Shown: positions 18,111 to 27,486, counted from the first letter of the stretch. The stretch: DNA of 64,000 nt from Roseivirga sp. UBA6052 (GCA_002427755.1 DIYO01000004.1:248001-312000); one strand, 5' to 3'. Program-made: numbers and translations. The notes: generated from the letters alone by a model not told the origin.

Positions 18111-18976
18111 TTACTTGTCACTCTGAATACGGGAAAATCAAAAGCTTGCTCCTGAGTCCTGCAGCCAATGCACTACAATCTCAAGCAAAAATTGATGCTG
18201 AATGGAAAGCTTTATTCTATCCTGAAGCAGTAAATTTTGATGGCGCATTAGAAGAATATTCAGCATTTCAAGAGATGGTAGGTAGAGATGCCGAATTACA
18301 CTTTCTGCCTAAAACAAAAGCGAGCATAGATGCCATTTACTGTAGAGACGCCTCATTAACTACTGACTATGGAGTGATTATATGCAATATGGGTAAGGCA
18401 GCTCGTAATCTTGAACCAGCAGCTCAGCTTGAATATTTCAAGAATAACAACATAGATGTTCTTGGAAGTATTGAAAGCCCGGGCACACTAGAGGGTGGTG
18501 ATATGTGTTGGCTTGATGAGAAGACTCTGGTAGTCGGACATACTTATAGATCGAATCCGGAAGGTATTGATCAACTAAAGTCTTTTTTGGAACCCAAAGG
18601 AGTTGAGATCATTGTGGTTGATCTACCTCACTATAAAGGCGAAAACGATGTTTTTCACATGATGTCAATTCTGTCTCCAATAGACAAAGATTTGGCAGTG
18701 ATCTATTCTCCACTCATGCCCATTGGCTTTAGAAAAACATTACTTGAAAGAGGGTTTAGTTTTGTGGAGTGCCCTGCCGAAGAATTCGAGAGCAAAGGCT
18801 GTAACGTACTTGCCATAGCACCTAGAGAGGTAGTAGTTAATGCTGGTAACCCTGAGACTAAGCAAAGGCTAGAAGAAGCCGGTTGCAAGGTACATGTATA
18901 TGAAGGTTGGGAAATTAGTGAAAAAGGAGATGGTGGTCCTACCTGTTTAACCAGACCAATATTCAGAGAAATCTAA
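18107..18976 (+). CDS. Arginine deiminase-fold hydrolase (ADI/DDAH superfamily)
   Basis: The 289-residue protein has the catalytic set of guanidino-group modifying enzymes: Asp81 in CRDAS, EGGD at 129-132, His184 in FHMMS and the nucleophile Cys280 in GDGGPTCLTRP. Such enzymes hydrolyse arginine, methylated arginines or related compounds to citrulline, or transfer amidino groups. The size fits the single-domain DDAH-like group; classical arginine deiminases (about 400 residues) contain an extra helical module that is absent here. No ornithine carbamoyltransferase or carbamate kinase genes follow, so this is not a standard ADI energy pathway. It is coupled to the permease (4-base overlap) and followed 3 bases later by an aminopeptidase. 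Substrate is undetermined. Confidence 0.85.
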   Translation: MITCHSEYGKIKSLLLSPAANALQSQAKIDAEWKALFYPEAVNFDGALEEYSAFQEMVGRDAELHFLPKTKASIDAIYCRDASLTTDYGVIICNMGKAARNLEPAAQLEYFKNNNIDVLGSIESPGTLEGGDMCWLDEKTLVVGHTYRSNPEGIDQLKSFLEPKGVEIIVVDLPHYKGENDVFHMMSILSPIDKDLAVIYSPLMPIGFRKTLLERGFSFVECPAEEFESKGCNVLAIAPREVVVNAGNPETKQRLEEAGCKVHVYEGWEISEKGDGGPTCLTRPIFREI

Positions 18977-18979
18977 ACT

Positions 18980-20572
18980 ATGAGAAAATCATTATTCACG
19001 CTATCAATTCTTTTTGTATGCCTCTTTGGTTACGCGCAGAAACACTATGAGAATGCTGCTAAGATTGATATTGAGCACTACAGATTTGAGATTCGCTTGT
19101 CAGATGATCATGATACCCTTGAAGGTATAGTAACAGTTAAGGTCAAATTCAAAAAGGACGTTGAATCATTTGAGCTCGATTTGGTGAATGAAAAAGATGG
19201 CAAGGGCATGCAGCTCGTGGCCATCATGAGAGAAAATGTGATACCATATCATACGCACGAAAATGATAAACTTACCATTACCGCCAATGCCAAAGCAGGA
19301 GATGAAAAGACTTACATTATCTCTTACAAAGGTGTGCCGAAAACAGGCTTAATCATTTCAAAAAACAAGTTTGGAGACAGAACCTTCTTTGGAGACAACT
19401 GGCCAGATAGGGGGAAACATTGGCTACCAATCTTTGATCACCCTTCCGATAAGGCCACTGTAGAATGGTTAGTAATAGCTCCTGCGCATTATCAAGTGGT
19501 AGGCAATGGAACCTTGCGAGAGCGCACAAATATCAATGCCAATCTATCCCTTACCCATTGGAAGAACAATGTTCCTATCCCGACCAAAGTAATGGTGATT
19601 GGAGTAGCACAATTTGCAATTCAATATTTAGAGGAGATTCAAAACGCTCAAATTAGTTCTTGGATATTTCCTGAAGACAGAGAAAAAGGCTTCTATGATT
19701 ATGCCCTAGCAGTACCGATAACCAAATGGTTCATTGAACGGGTAGGGCCCTACCCTTTTGGAAAATTAGCCAACGTACAATCCAAGACACAATTTGGAGG
19801 CATGGAGAATGCAGGTAATATTTTCTACTCGGAGAGATCAGTTACTGGCGAAAGGACTTCCGAAGGACTAATTGCACATGAGATTGCGCACCAATGGTTT
19901 GGAAACTCTGCATCTGAAGCGAGTTGGCATCATGTATGGCTTAGCGAAGGTTTTGCAACCTACTTCACTAATCTTTATTACGAAGACAAGTATGGTGTTG
20001 ACGTACTCAGAGAAAGAATGGGTCAACAGAGAGAGCAAGTTATTAATTATGCTAATAGAAATAGAGTGCCAGTTGTAAACCCTAAAATTGAGAATTATAT
20101 GGAGTTGCTTAATGCCAACTCTTATCAGAAAGGAAGCTGGGTTTTGCATATGCTTCGTAAAGAAGTAGGTGACCGTACCTTTGATACCGCGATTAGGGAA
20201 TACTACGATCAATACCAATATTCAAACGCACTGACTAAAGACCTTAAATCTGTCTTTGAAGATAAGTCAGGAATGGACCTAGATCAGTTCTTTAAGCAAT
20301 GGGTTTTTCAAGCGGGACAGCCAGAGCTTTCAGGTACCTGGAAATACAAAAAAGGAAACCTAACGATAGACCTAAGCCAAGACCAAGAAGAAGACTTCCT
20401 TTTCTCTCTTGAGGCAGATGCCATTTTCGAAGATGGCTCAAAAGAAAGACTATCCTTTGAGATAACCGAAAAGAGGCAAAAGCTAGAAAAATCTTTAGAC
20501 AAAGAACCCGTACAAATTGTCTTAGATCCTGACACTTGGTTGTTATTTAAAGGCAATCTGTCAGGTAAATAA
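18980..20572 (+). CDS. Secreted M1 family aminopeptidase, short form
   Basis: A signal peptide (MRKSLFTLSILFVCLFGYAQ) leads into the M1 N-terminal beta domain and a gluzincin catalytic domain. The exopeptidase motif is GGMENAG, and zinc ligands are in HEIAHQWFGN followed after exactly 18 residues by the Glu of SEGFATYF. The protein ends after 530 residues with a small beta domain and lacks the long helical C-terminal domain of aminopeptidase N. It is predicted to be periplasmic and to trim N-terminal residues from peptides. The gene starts 3 bases after the deiminase-fold gene, so the three genes form one operon for obtaining and processing amino acids. Confidence 0.88.
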   Translation: MRKSLFTLSILFVCLFGYAQKHYENAAKIDIEHYRFEIRLSDDHDTLEGIVTVKVKFKKDVESFELDLVNEKDGKGMQLVAIMRENVIPYHTHENDKLTITANAKAGDEKTYIISYKGVPKTGLIISKNKFGDRTFFGDNWPDRGKHWLPIFDHPSDKATVEWLVIAPAHYQVVGNGTLRERTNINANLSLTHWKNNVPIPTKVMVIGVAQFAIQYLEEIQNAQISSWIFPEDREKGFYDYALAVPITKWFIERVGPYPFGKLANVQSKTQFGGMENAGNIFYSERSVTGERTSEGLIAHEIAHQWFGNSASEASWHHVWLSEGFATYFTNLYYEDKYGVDVLRERMGQQREQVINYANRNRVPVVNPKIENYMELLNANSYQKGSWVLHMLRKEVGDRTFDTAIREYYDQYQYSNALTKDLKSVFEDKSGMDLDQFFKQWVFQAGQPELSGTWKYKKGNLTIDLSQDQEEDFLFSLEADAIFEDGSKERLSFEITEKRQKLEKSLDKEPVQIVLDPDTWLLFKGNLSGK

Positions 20573-20613
20573 GCGATTCAGCCATTTGGTAAGCTGTTTG
20601 TATTTAGGTCTTT

Positions 20614-20805
20614 ATGCCTAAATCAAGAGCAAAAAGAGCGTTAATCTGGTTACTCAGAAATTTGAGAATTCTCATAATGGCCTGGATGATTGGTATTGCC
20701 AATGCATTGCAACAAGAGGCTAAGTTCATGGATGAACCAGCATTCAAAATTGAACAAGTGGAGAAGACTGAGAATGGAGAACCGTTTGAGGACTTAGAGG
20801 ATTGA
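20614..20805 (+). CDS. Small basic/acidic membrane protein, unknown
   Basis: The 63-residue product has a basic N-terminus (MPKSRAKRALIW), one amphipathic to hydrophobic helix (LRILIMAWMIGIANAL) and an acidic tail ending FEDLED. I do not recognise a family. It starts 41 bases after the aminopeptidase and its end overlaps the convergent Gre-factor gene by 12 bases. The charge separation and hydrophobic core make a real single-pass membrane peptide plausible, but short length keeps confidence moderate. Confidence 0.5.
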   Translation: MPKSRAKRALIWLLRNLRILIMAWMIGIANALQQEAKFMDEPAFKIEQVEKTENGEPFEDLED

Positions 20806-21237
20806 ATTGATTACCGAGGTCTTACCTCTAAAATCTAGTGTATCTCCTTCCTTCTTGTCTAATAAGACCCTTCCCAAAGGAGAAACCGGAGAAATCACAA
20901 ATATCTGTTGGTCTCCCAATGTTACATTCCCAATAGACGTAGCCAAGTAATAGATACCATTAGAAGTCATCATCAAAGCACCTAATTCACCTTTATCACA
21001 AGCTTGGCTAGGATCTAAAGCCAAAACAATCAGAAGCATTTTGTCAACATGAGTCAGTTGCTCAGCAATCTTGCCCTTCTCAAGATTGATCATTTCTCTG
21101 GACGTCTCATATTTATCACCCATACTGCTTTTGGTATCCTCTTCCGCAGAATTCTTTAGCATTTCAAGCTCAGACATTAATTGAGCTTTTTTCTCTTCGA
21201 GTATTTCGAGACACCTACGGTGTAGCTTACTTTTCAT
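20794..21237 (-). CDS. GreA/GreB-type transcript cleavage factor family protein
   Basis: The 147-residue protein combines an N-terminal coiled coil (residues 5-95, with EEDTKSSMGDKYETSREM at the hairpin tip) and a C-terminal FKBP-like domain (SPVSPLGRVLLDKKEGDTLDF). This is the Gre/Rnk plan: the coiled coil enters the RNA polymerase secondary channel. The acidic tip bears Glu/Asp residues that could coordinate magnesium. The sequence departs from housekeeping GreA, and the family in Bacteroidota usually includes such a divergent copy, so it may modulate rather than rescue polymerase. Start ATG at 21237. Confidence 0.75.
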   Translation of the reverse strand: MKSKLHRRCLEILEEKKAQLMSELEMLKNSAEEDTKSSMGDKYETSREMINLEKGKIAEQLTHVDKMLLIVLALDPSQACDKGELGALMMTSNGIYYLATSIGNVTLGDQQIFVISPVSPLGRVLLDKKEGDTLDFRGKTSVINSIL

Positions 21238-21521
21238 ATAAAATTGACTCCTCTATGGACAGTCTAAGATTCAAATTAAAACCCTAAAATAAGACCTATC
21301 AGAAGAATCAATTTAATAGTTGTCTAACAGAAGTCAACAGTTATCGAAAAGTTCAACATGTCCAAAACTTAGGACTTAACTTTAAACAAAATCTGCTTAA
21401 TACTGACAATTACAACCCTTCAATATGACTTAGCCATTATAATTTTGATTTATAAAAAGATTCTGTTTAAGAATCTTATGAACGGCATTTGTAATATTTT
21501 TTTGATTATTAATTTAAAATT
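21238..21521. other. AT-rich intergenic region upstream of BLUF gene
   Basis: This 284-base divergent spacer contains no convincing frame. On the plus strand TAATTTTG at 21440-21447 fits the TAnnTTTG promoter element, leaving a leader of about 65 bases before the BLUF ATG. A clear -33 TTG at the right distance was not found. A short inverted pair AAGATTC / GAATCTT lies at 21467-21478 in the presumed leader (with TGTTTAA-like bases between), which might form a small hairpin. Confidence 0.4.
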
Positions 21522-21932
21522 ATGCTCTACGAACTCATCTATAGAAGCCATGCTTCTGACAACGTTTCTGAAAACGATTTGAAGGAAATCTTGGATGTAG
21601 CCAGAAAATTCAACGGTCAAAACAACATTACTGGTTGCTTACTCTACAATAATAAACAGTTTCTGCAGCTGCTAGAAGGGGAATTCAATACGCTTATGGC
21701 TCTTTATGAAAGGATCAAAATAGATCCGAGGCATAAGGAAGTATTTCTGCTTCATATGAGAGAAACTGACTACAGAATTTATCCTGATTGGACCATGGCT
21801 TTTAAATCCATGAACAAAACGGAAATGAAGCAAAAAGCTGGCGTTACTGAATTTACCGAAATTGAAAACGAAAGAGACGACTCTGCTATTTCTAAGCAAC
21901 TCTTTGAAACCATAGGAAAAGAGCTTTCTTGA
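21522..21932 (+). CDS. Stand-alone BLUF blue-light sensor
   Basis: The 136-residue protein is a full BLUF domain (residues 1-95) with a 40-residue tail. The photochemical residues are present: Tyr7 in LIYRS, Asn31 at the start of the NGQNNITG flavin-binding turn, and Gln49 in FLQLLEG. The IDPRH motif and PDWTMAF strand (bearing the conserved Trp) complete the domain. BLUF proteins bind FAD and switch hydrogen bonds around Tyr/Gln on blue light. There is no fused EAL, GGDEF or cyclase domain, so signalling must pass through a protein partner via the C-terminal helices. It converges with ald, only 1 base separating the two stops. Confidence 0.9.
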   Translation: MLYELIYRSHASDNVSENDLKEILDVARKFNGQNNITGCLLYNNKQFLQLLEGEFNTLMALYERIKIDPRHKEVFLLHMRETDYRIYPDWTMAFKSMNKTEMKQKAGVTEFTEIENERDDSAISKQLFETIGKELS

Positions 21933-21933
21933 T

Positions 21934-23160
21934 CTAGAATCTCGTAGCAGATAGCAAACTCAAGTCCTTAAAAGGTAGATTAAACTTTTTGGCAATTTCT
22001 AGGTGTGTTGTACAACCCTTGTACGCATAAATTCCCTTACTAAACCAGTCATATTGAAAGATAGTATCATCTAAACCTCCTGAATCCGCAATTTTCAATA
22101 GCACAGGAGTTAGAATATTACTCAATGCTGTTGTGGCTGTTCTTGCCGCACGAGAAGCAATATTCGGCACACAGTAATGAACTACATCATACTTTGTAAA
22201 TGTAGGCAAGTCATGTGTGGTAGTTTCAGAAGTTTCAATACAACCTCCTTGGTCTATAGAGACATCTATAATCACAGAACCTGATTTCATACTCGCTACC
22301 ATTTCCTCTGTAACTACAAAGCGAGCTTTACTCTTTTCAGCTCGAAGCGCACCTATCACAACATCTGCCTTTACTAAAGACTGTGCCAATGTAGCGGTAT
22401 CAATTGCGGCTGTAAAAGCCTGATTCCCCAACTTATGCTTTATCCTTCTAAGTTTATAAATCTCATTATCGAAGATTCTTACTTCGGCACCTAAGCCAAT
22501 AGCTGCTCTTGCTGCATATTCGGCAACAGTACCTGCTCCTAAAATCACAACCCTAGTAGGTGGCACACCGGTAATTCCTCCAAGTATTATACCTCTGCCT
22601 CCACCTATACTACTCAAGTATTCAGCTGCGATTGGAATCACCAAAGCTCCTGCCAATTCACTCATGGCATTAACAATAGGCAGTCCCCTTGCTTTATCTT
22701 CTAGTAATTCAAATCCGAGGGCAGTTATCTTCTTTTTATTGAGCGCTTCGAAATACTCCGGAGTAGAACTTCCTAATTGAATAGCTGAAATAACACAAGC
22801 ACCGGGCTTCATTAAGCCAATCTCTTCCATTGTAGCAGGCTCTACCTTAACAATAAGGTCGGACTCAAAAATCTCTTTATTACTGTATGCTATTTGGGCT
22901 CCGTTCTCAGAATACTCTTGATCTTCGAAATAAGAAAAGCGGCCCGCACCTTGTTCAACGATAACCTCATGACCATTTGCAACAAGTATACCTACTGCAG
23001 CAGGGGTGAGACTTACACGATTTTCTTGTAAAGAAACCTCACTTGGAATTGCAATTTTTAAGGACTTATTGCCCTGCTTTACTTTAAGAAGCTTCTCTTC
23101 TGGATATAAGCTTCCCTCTTTAGCTAAAGCGGCAAATCCGGACTTTTCAATTTCACCCAT
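21934..23160 (-). CDS. ald: Alanine dehydrogenase
   Basis: The 408-residue protein has the AlaDH/PNT N-terminal domain (KIAIPSEVSLQENRVSLTP, the substrate Arg and Lys region) and NAD-binding domain (VVILGAGTVAEYAARAA). It interconverts alanine and pyruvate plus ammonia with NAD. Compared with typical AlaDH (about 370 residues) it has an N-terminal extension of roughly 30 residues, which is usual for the Bacteroidota version, and some divergence (for example GGIIL repeats), so a close pyridine-nucleotide transhydrogenase-like role cannot be excluded. Its start overlaps tsaE by 8 bases, giving the run porX-tsaE-ald. Confidence 0.85.
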   Translation of the reverse strand: MGEIEKSGFAALAKEGSLYPEEKLLKVKQGNKSLKIAIPSEVSLQENRVSLTPAAVGILVANGHEVIVEQGAGRFSYFEDQEYSENGAQIAYSNKEIFESDLIVKVEPATMEEIGLMKPGACVISAIQLGSSTPEYFEALNKKKITALGFELLEDKARGLPIVNAMSELAGALVIPIAAEYLSSIGGGRGIILGGITGVPPTRVVILGAGTVAEYAARAAIGLGAEVRIFDNEIYKLRRIKHKLGNQAFTAAIDTATLAQSLVKADVVIGALRAEKSKARFVVTEEMVASMKSGSVIIDVSIDQGGCIETSETTTHDLPTFTKYDVVHYCVPNIASRAARTATTALSNILTPVLLKIADSGGLDDTIFQYDWFSKGIYAYKGCTTHLEIAKKFNLPFKDLSLLSATRF

Positions 23161-23590
23161 ATTTAGAAATTTTGAAGGTTCTAGTTCCTTCTAAAGTATC
23201 TTCAATATCTATTCTCAAAAATCTATCAGGAAGTATTGCCTCCACCTTTTGCGGCCACTCTAATAGGCAAATATTCCCCGAATAAAAATAATCCTCAACT
23301 CCAATGGCTATCGCCTCCTCTACCGATTCCAGTCTGTAAAAGTCGAAGTGATACACCGTGGCATTTTCTTCTGTTAAATACTCATTCACGATTGAAAAAG
23401 TAGGGCTCTGTACCTCATCCACAACTTTTAATGCTTTGCCAAGCGCTTTACTCAATGTAGTCTTACCTGCTCCCATCTCACCCATCAACAGCCATATATC
23501 ATAGGACTTCCCCATTTCAATTATAGCTTCTGCAACGCTAGGCAATTCATCTAAGCCCTTGGCTTCAAGTGTCGAATTTTCGGCCATCAC
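23153..23590 (-). CDS. tsaE: tRNA threonylcarbamoyladenosine biosynthesis ATPase TsaE
   Basis: The 145-residue ATPase has Walker A in GEMGAGKTTLSKALG, the conserved SPTFSIVNEY switch and YHFDFYRLE, and the GICLLEWP-like segment (NICLLEWPQKVE). TsaE works with TsaB and TsaD to place the t6A modification at position 37 of ANN-decoding tRNAs and is essential in most bacteria. It overlaps porX by 4 bases upstream and ald by 8 bases downstream, so it is expressed from the same transcript. Confidence 0.93.
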   Translation of the reverse strand: MMAENSTLEAKGLDELPSVAEAIIEMGKSYDIWLLMGEMGAGKTTLSKALGKALKVVDEVQSPTFSIVNEYLTEENATVYHFDFYRLESVEEAIAIGVEDYFYSGNICLLEWPQKVEAILPDRFLRIDIEDTLEGTRTFKISKYG

Positions 23591-25149
23591 ACCCTTTTCG
23601 AATTTAAAGAAATAATCGGAATCATCATTTCTTCCATTGAAACACCCCCATGCTGAAATGTATCTCGATAATACTTTACATAGTGATTGTAATTATTAGG
23701 ATAGGCAAAAAAGGTATCATCAGTTGCAAAAACGTAAGAGGTACTCACATTAGGCTTTGGCAAATGTAATTCTTCAGCCGAGAACCTATTTAGGATTCCA
23801 TTTTCTTGCTTATAGCCTAGATTTTTGCCCTGCTTATATCTCAAATTGGTATTTACATTGCGATCTCCGGCAATCTTAAAAGGCTTCCTAACCCTATATG
23901 TTCCATGATCTGTGGTGATGATCATTTTTAAGCCTTTATCGCTTATCATCCTGATTAAATCGAAAAGAGGGGAATGCAAGAACCAAGATCTAGTCAGAGA
24001 TCTATAGGCAGATTCATCTGCAGCTAGCTCTTTAATCATTCTAATATCAGTTCTTGCGTGAGAAAGCATATCTACAAAATTGTAGACCACTACATTTAAT
24101 TGGTTGTTAAGCAGATTGTGAAGACCATCGTTCAAGTGCTTACCCTGATTTGAATGAATGATTTTGTTATAGCTGAATTTGATATCTAGGCCGTTCTTTT
24201 TCAGCTGTCTTCTTAAAAACTCCTCCTCGCTATTATTCTTGCCTTCCTCATTGTCGTCATCAGGCACCCAAAGATCGCTATGCTTTTTAGCCATATCAGC
24301 AGGTAGCTCTCCAGAGAAAATTGAGTTTCGTGCATAAGCTGTGGTAGTCGGTAAAATTGAGAAATAGACATCCTCTTCTTCTATATTGAAATAAGGAACA
24401 ATGTCTTCTTCTATTACCTTCCATTGATCAAATCTTAGGTTATCAATTACAATTAAGAATAATGACTCATCTCCTAACTGAGGAAATACCTTCTTCTTTA
24501 ATAACTGATGTGAAAGAATGGGTCTGTCAGCATTCGGGTCATTAAGCCAATCTGAATACACATCATCAATAAATCGTGAGAAGTTAGAATTGGCCTCCGA
24601 TTTTTGCATCTCCAAAACCTCACGCATACTTTGGTTTTCAGTTTCTTCAATTTCCAGTTCCCAATACACGAGCTTCTTGTAAATCTCCACCCATTCTGCA
24701 TAATCAAGGCGCTCACCAACTGCCATGCTTATTGACCTAAATTCTTGTTGGTATTGCATATTTGTTCTCTGGCTCACTAGTCTTCTGTTATCTAAGAGCT
24801 TCTTTACAGAAATGAGAATCTGATTAGGATTAAGCGGTTTAATAAGGTAGTCTGCAATCTTTGAACCGATTGCCTCTTCCATTATGTGTTCTTCCTCGTT
24901 TTTGGTAATCATTACCACGGGAAGATTCGGCTTCTTATTCTTGATATAACTTAAGGTCTCTAAGCCTGTCATACCAGGCATATTCTCATCCAAAAAGACC
25001 AAATCGTAATAGGCTTTTTCAACCTGTTCAATGGCATCTGCACCACTGGTAACCGGTGTTATATCGTAGCCCCTGTCTTTAAGAAATAGAATATGCGGTT
25101 TGAGTAAATCTATCTCATCATCCGCCCACAAAATATTATATCTTTGCAT
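23587..25149 (-). CDS. porX: PorX, response regulator with PglZ/alkaline phosphatase-like domain
   Basis: Residues 1-120 form a CheY-like receiver with acidic pocket ADDE, phosphoacceptor Asp54 (FLDENMPG) and Lys104. A helical linker follows, then from about 210 a PglZ domain of the alkaline-phosphatase superfamily: VIDNLRFDQW near 235, the nucleophile threonine region LPTTTAYARNS near 267-275, TTDHGTYR, and the C-terminal HGGVSMEEMMIP metal-binding segment. In Porphyromonas and Flavobacterium PorX pairs with histidine kinase PorY and controls type IX secretion system genes; its effector domain is a phosphodiesterase acting on oligonucleotides. 520 residues is the standard length. PorY is not in this window. 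Confidence 0.93.
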   Translation of the reverse strand: MQRYNILWADDEIDLLKPHILFLKDRGYDITPVTSGADAIEQVEKAYYDLVFLDENMPGMTGLETLSYIKNKKPNLPVVMITKNEEEHIMEEAIGSKIADYLIKPLNPNQILISVKKLLDNRRLVSQRTNMQYQQEFRSISMAVGERLDYAEWVEIYKKLVYWELEIEETENQSMREVLEMQKSEANSNFSRFIDDVYSDWLNDPNADRPILSHQLLKKKVFPQLGDESLFLIVIDNLRFDQWKVIEEDIVPYFNIEEEDVYFSILPTTTAYARNSIFSGELPADMAKKHSDLWVPDDDNEEGKNNSEEEFLRRQLKKNGLDIKFSYNKIIHSNQGKHLNDGLHNLLNNQLNVVVYNFVDMLSHARTDIRMIKELAADESAYRSLTRSWFLHSPLFDLIRMISDKGLKMIITTDHGTYRVRKPFKIAGDRNVNTNLRYKQGKNLGYKQENGILNRFSAEELHLPKPNVSTSYVFATDDTFFAYPNNYNHYVKYYRDTFQHGGVSMEEMMIPIISLNSKRV

Positions 25150-25199
25150 GCATAAAATTTGCCGAGAAGGTCGAATTTAATCGATTTAAAACATAAAGT

Positions 25200-26426
25200 T
25201 TGAACAAAAAGAAGATTATCAACGATCCGGTTTATGGGTTCATCACTATTCCTAACGAACTGGTTTTTGATATTATAAATCACCCGTCATTTCAGCGCCT
25301 TAGGAGAATCAAGCAAATGGGGCTTGCCGAATTGGTTTACCCGGGTGCTCATCACACGCGATTTCATCATGCATTAGGCGCCATGCACTTGATGAATATC
25401 ACTTTAGAAAACCTTAGAAATAAAGGCGTTACCATTAGCGATCATGAATTTGAAGGTGCGCTCATTGCTATTTTGCTACATGATATTGGTCACGGACCTT
25501 TCTCTCACGCATTAGAATTTAGTCTTTTAAAAGATGTGCCTCATGAACATCTTTCGCGAATCATAATTTCAAGACTGAATAAAGAATTCAATGGAAGACT
25601 AGATTTAGCCTTGGAGATTTTTAATGGCACCTATTCCAGAAAATTCTTACATCAATTGGTAGCAAGTCAGTTAGACATCGATCGATTAGACTATCTTATG
25701 AGAGATAGTTTTTTCAGTGGGGTTTCAGAAGGAACAATCGGTGCTGATCGTATCATCAAGATGCTTCAGGTGAAAGACGATGAATTGGTAGTTGAAGAAA
25801 AGGGTATCTATAGCATTGAGAATTTTCTAAGCGCCAGAAGGCTGATGTATTGGCAAGTATATTTGCACAAAACTGGCGTTGCAGCTGAAAAAATGCTCAT
25901 CGCCATTATCGGTAGAGCAAAGCAACTCATCCAGAAGGGAGAAAACCTCTTTATATCGGATAGCTTGAGAATTTTCTTTGAACGTGAAATTGGCATAGAA
26001 CACTTTGCTGAGGAGCCTCACATTTTAGAAGCATTCTTGGAGCTAGACGACTATGATCTTTGGGGTGCTATTAAACTTTGGAGTAAGCATGATGATTTCG
26101 TACTCTCCAAGCTTTGCAAAATGCTACTAGATCGAAAACTATTTAAAATTGAAGTGAGTACAGAACCTTTTTCTAAAGAGCAAAAAGAACAAACGGAAAA
26201 AGCAATCGCTGCTCAATTCGGCCTGAGCATGAAAGAAGCCAAATACTTTTATTCATCGGGTAAACTCACCAACAATGCTTATCATTCTTCAGACAAGAAT
26301 ATTATTATCTTAAGCAAAGATGGTAAAGTGAGAGATGTTGTAGATGCAGCAGATTTACCAAATATTAAAGCATTCAGCAAAATAGTGCGTAAGTACTACA
26401 GATGCTGGCCTAAAGAAATCGCATAA
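25200..26426 (+). CDS. HD-domain phosphohydrolase (dGTPase/SAMHD1-like)
   Basis: The 408-residue protein has the HD metal site arranged as HHTRFHHALGAMHL (first His), LLHDIGHGPFSHALE (His-Asp pair) and SQLDIDRLDYLMRDS (last Asp), the layout of YwfO-like and SAMHD1-like dNTP triphosphohydrolases. Members hydrolyse dNTPs or remove phosphates from nucleotides in the cytoplasm. The frame begins MNKKKIINDPVYGFI, the family's usual first residues, with TTG at 25200 as initiator; no ATG is available. It is 12 bases upstream of lpxD and divergent from porX. Confidence 0.85.
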   Translation: MNKKKIINDPVYGFITIPNELVFDIINHPSFQRLRRIKQMGLAELVYPGAHHTRFHHALGAMHLMNITLENLRNKGVTISDHEFEGALIAILLHDIGHGPFSHALEFSLLKDVPHEHLSRIIISRLNKEFNGRLDLALEIFNGTYSRKFLHQLVASQLDIDRLDYLMRDSFFSGVSEGTIGADRIIKMLQVKDDELVVEEKGIYSIENFLSARRLMYWQVYLHKTGVAAEKMLIAIIGRAKQLIQKGENLFISDSLRIFFEREIGIEHFAEEPHILEAFLELDDYDLWGAIKLWSKHDDFVLSKLCKMLLDRKLFKIEVSTEPFSKEQKEQTEKAIAAQFGLSMKEAKYFYSSGKLTNNAYHSSDKNIIILSKDGKVRDVVDAADLPNIKAFSKIVRKYYRCWPKEIA

Positions 26427-26438
26427 AAAGTCAGAGTT

Positions 26439-27461
26439 ATGGAATTGACCGTAGAACAAGTTGCAGGACTAATTGGAGGATCAGTTAAAGGAGATGGCAA
26501 TGCAACTATAAATAGACTAGAAAAAATAGAGGAGGCAACTGAGGGAAGTATTGCTTTTCTGGCTAATCCTAAATACACGAACTACATCTATACCACAGGT
26601 GCAAGTGCTGTTATTGTAAAAAGCGACTTTGAGCCAGAAAAAGAAATCAAGTCCTCGTTAATAAAAGTTGCAGACCCTTATGGCGCTTTTGCTCAATTGT
26701 TAGAAGCTTATGAGCAAATGACTGCAAAGGTTAAAGTAGGCATAGAGAATCCTTCTTTTCAAGACGAGAGTGCTACCATTGGTAGCGACTGCTATTTAGG
26801 GGCATTTTCTTATGTAGGCCAAAACGCTAAAATTGGAGACAACGTAAAGATTTACCCAAATGTGTATATAGGTGATAATGCTGAAGTAGGTGATAACACC
26901 ATTTTATTCTCTGGGGTGAAAGTATATGCCGATTGCAAAATTGGTAAGCACTGCAAAATACATTCAGGTGTAGTAATTGGAAGTGATGGGTTCGGTTTTG
27001 CTCCACAAGAAGATGGCACCTATAAATCCATACCTCAAACCGGAAATGTGATTATTGAAGATCATGTAGATATTGGGGCTAATACCACTATTGACTGTGC
27101 AACAATGGGTTCAACCATTATTAAATCAGGTGTCAAACTCGATAATTTGGTACAAGTAGCGCATAATGTAGAATTAGGAAAAAACACTGTTATCGCCTCT
27201 CAGGCCGGAATCTCAGGATCTGCTAAAATTGGCGAAAACTGCCAAATTGGTGGCCAGGCTGGCATTACAGGTCATTTAAACATGGCCAATAAGACCATAA
27301 TCGGCCCACAGGCCGGGGTACCAAAAACGATTAAAGAAGAGGGTAAAGTCTGGTTTGGTTCACCTATCATGGAACACAGAGAGTTTCTTAAGATGAGTAT
27401 TATTTTGAGGAACCTACCACAACTTATCGAACGAGTGAAGCAACTAGAAAAAAAGTCATAA
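26439..27461 (+). CDS. lpxD: UDP-3-O-(3-hydroxyacyl)glucosamine N-acyltransferase LpxD
   Basis: The 340-residue protein has the N-terminal uridine-binding domain ([16 protein letters not shown]) and a left-handed beta-helix of hexapeptide repeats ([28 protein letters not shown]). The catalytic His lies in [11 protein letters not shown]. LpxD adds the N-linked 3-hydroxyacyl chain in the third step of lipid A synthesis. It opens the lpxD-lpxC/fabZ-lpxA run. A TAAATTTG element at 27459-27466, overlapping its stop, could give an extra promoter for the next gene. Confidence 0.95.
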   Translation: MELTVEQVAGLIGGSVKGDGNATINRLEKIEEATEGSIAFLANPKYTNYIYTTGASAVIVKSDFEPEKEIKSSLIKVADPYGAFAQLLEAYEQMTAKVKVGIENPSFQDESATIGSDCYLGAFSYVGQNAKIGDNVKIYPNVYIGDNAEVGDNTILFSGVKVYADCKIGKHCKIHSGVVIGSDGFGFAPQEDGTYKSIPQTGNVIIEDHVDIGANTTIDCATMGSTIIKSGVKLDNLVQVAHNVELGKNTVIASQAGISGSAKIGENCQIGGQAGITGHLNMANKTIIGPQAGVPKTIKEEGKVWFGSPIMEHREFLKMSIILRNLPQLIERVKQLEKKS

Positions 27462-27486
27462 ATTTGCGCCCGTTTCGAATCTATCA

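Noticed and set aside
19868..20218. 116-codon minus-strand frame inside the aminopeptidase gene
   Set aside because: Fully inside a well-supported gene and lacking any family pattern; the opposite frame is the peptidase active-site region.
23587..25149. PglZ domain as part of a phage-defence (BREX/Pgl) system
   Set aside because: It is fused to a receiver domain with Asp54, the standard architecture of PorX, and no other BREX gene is near.
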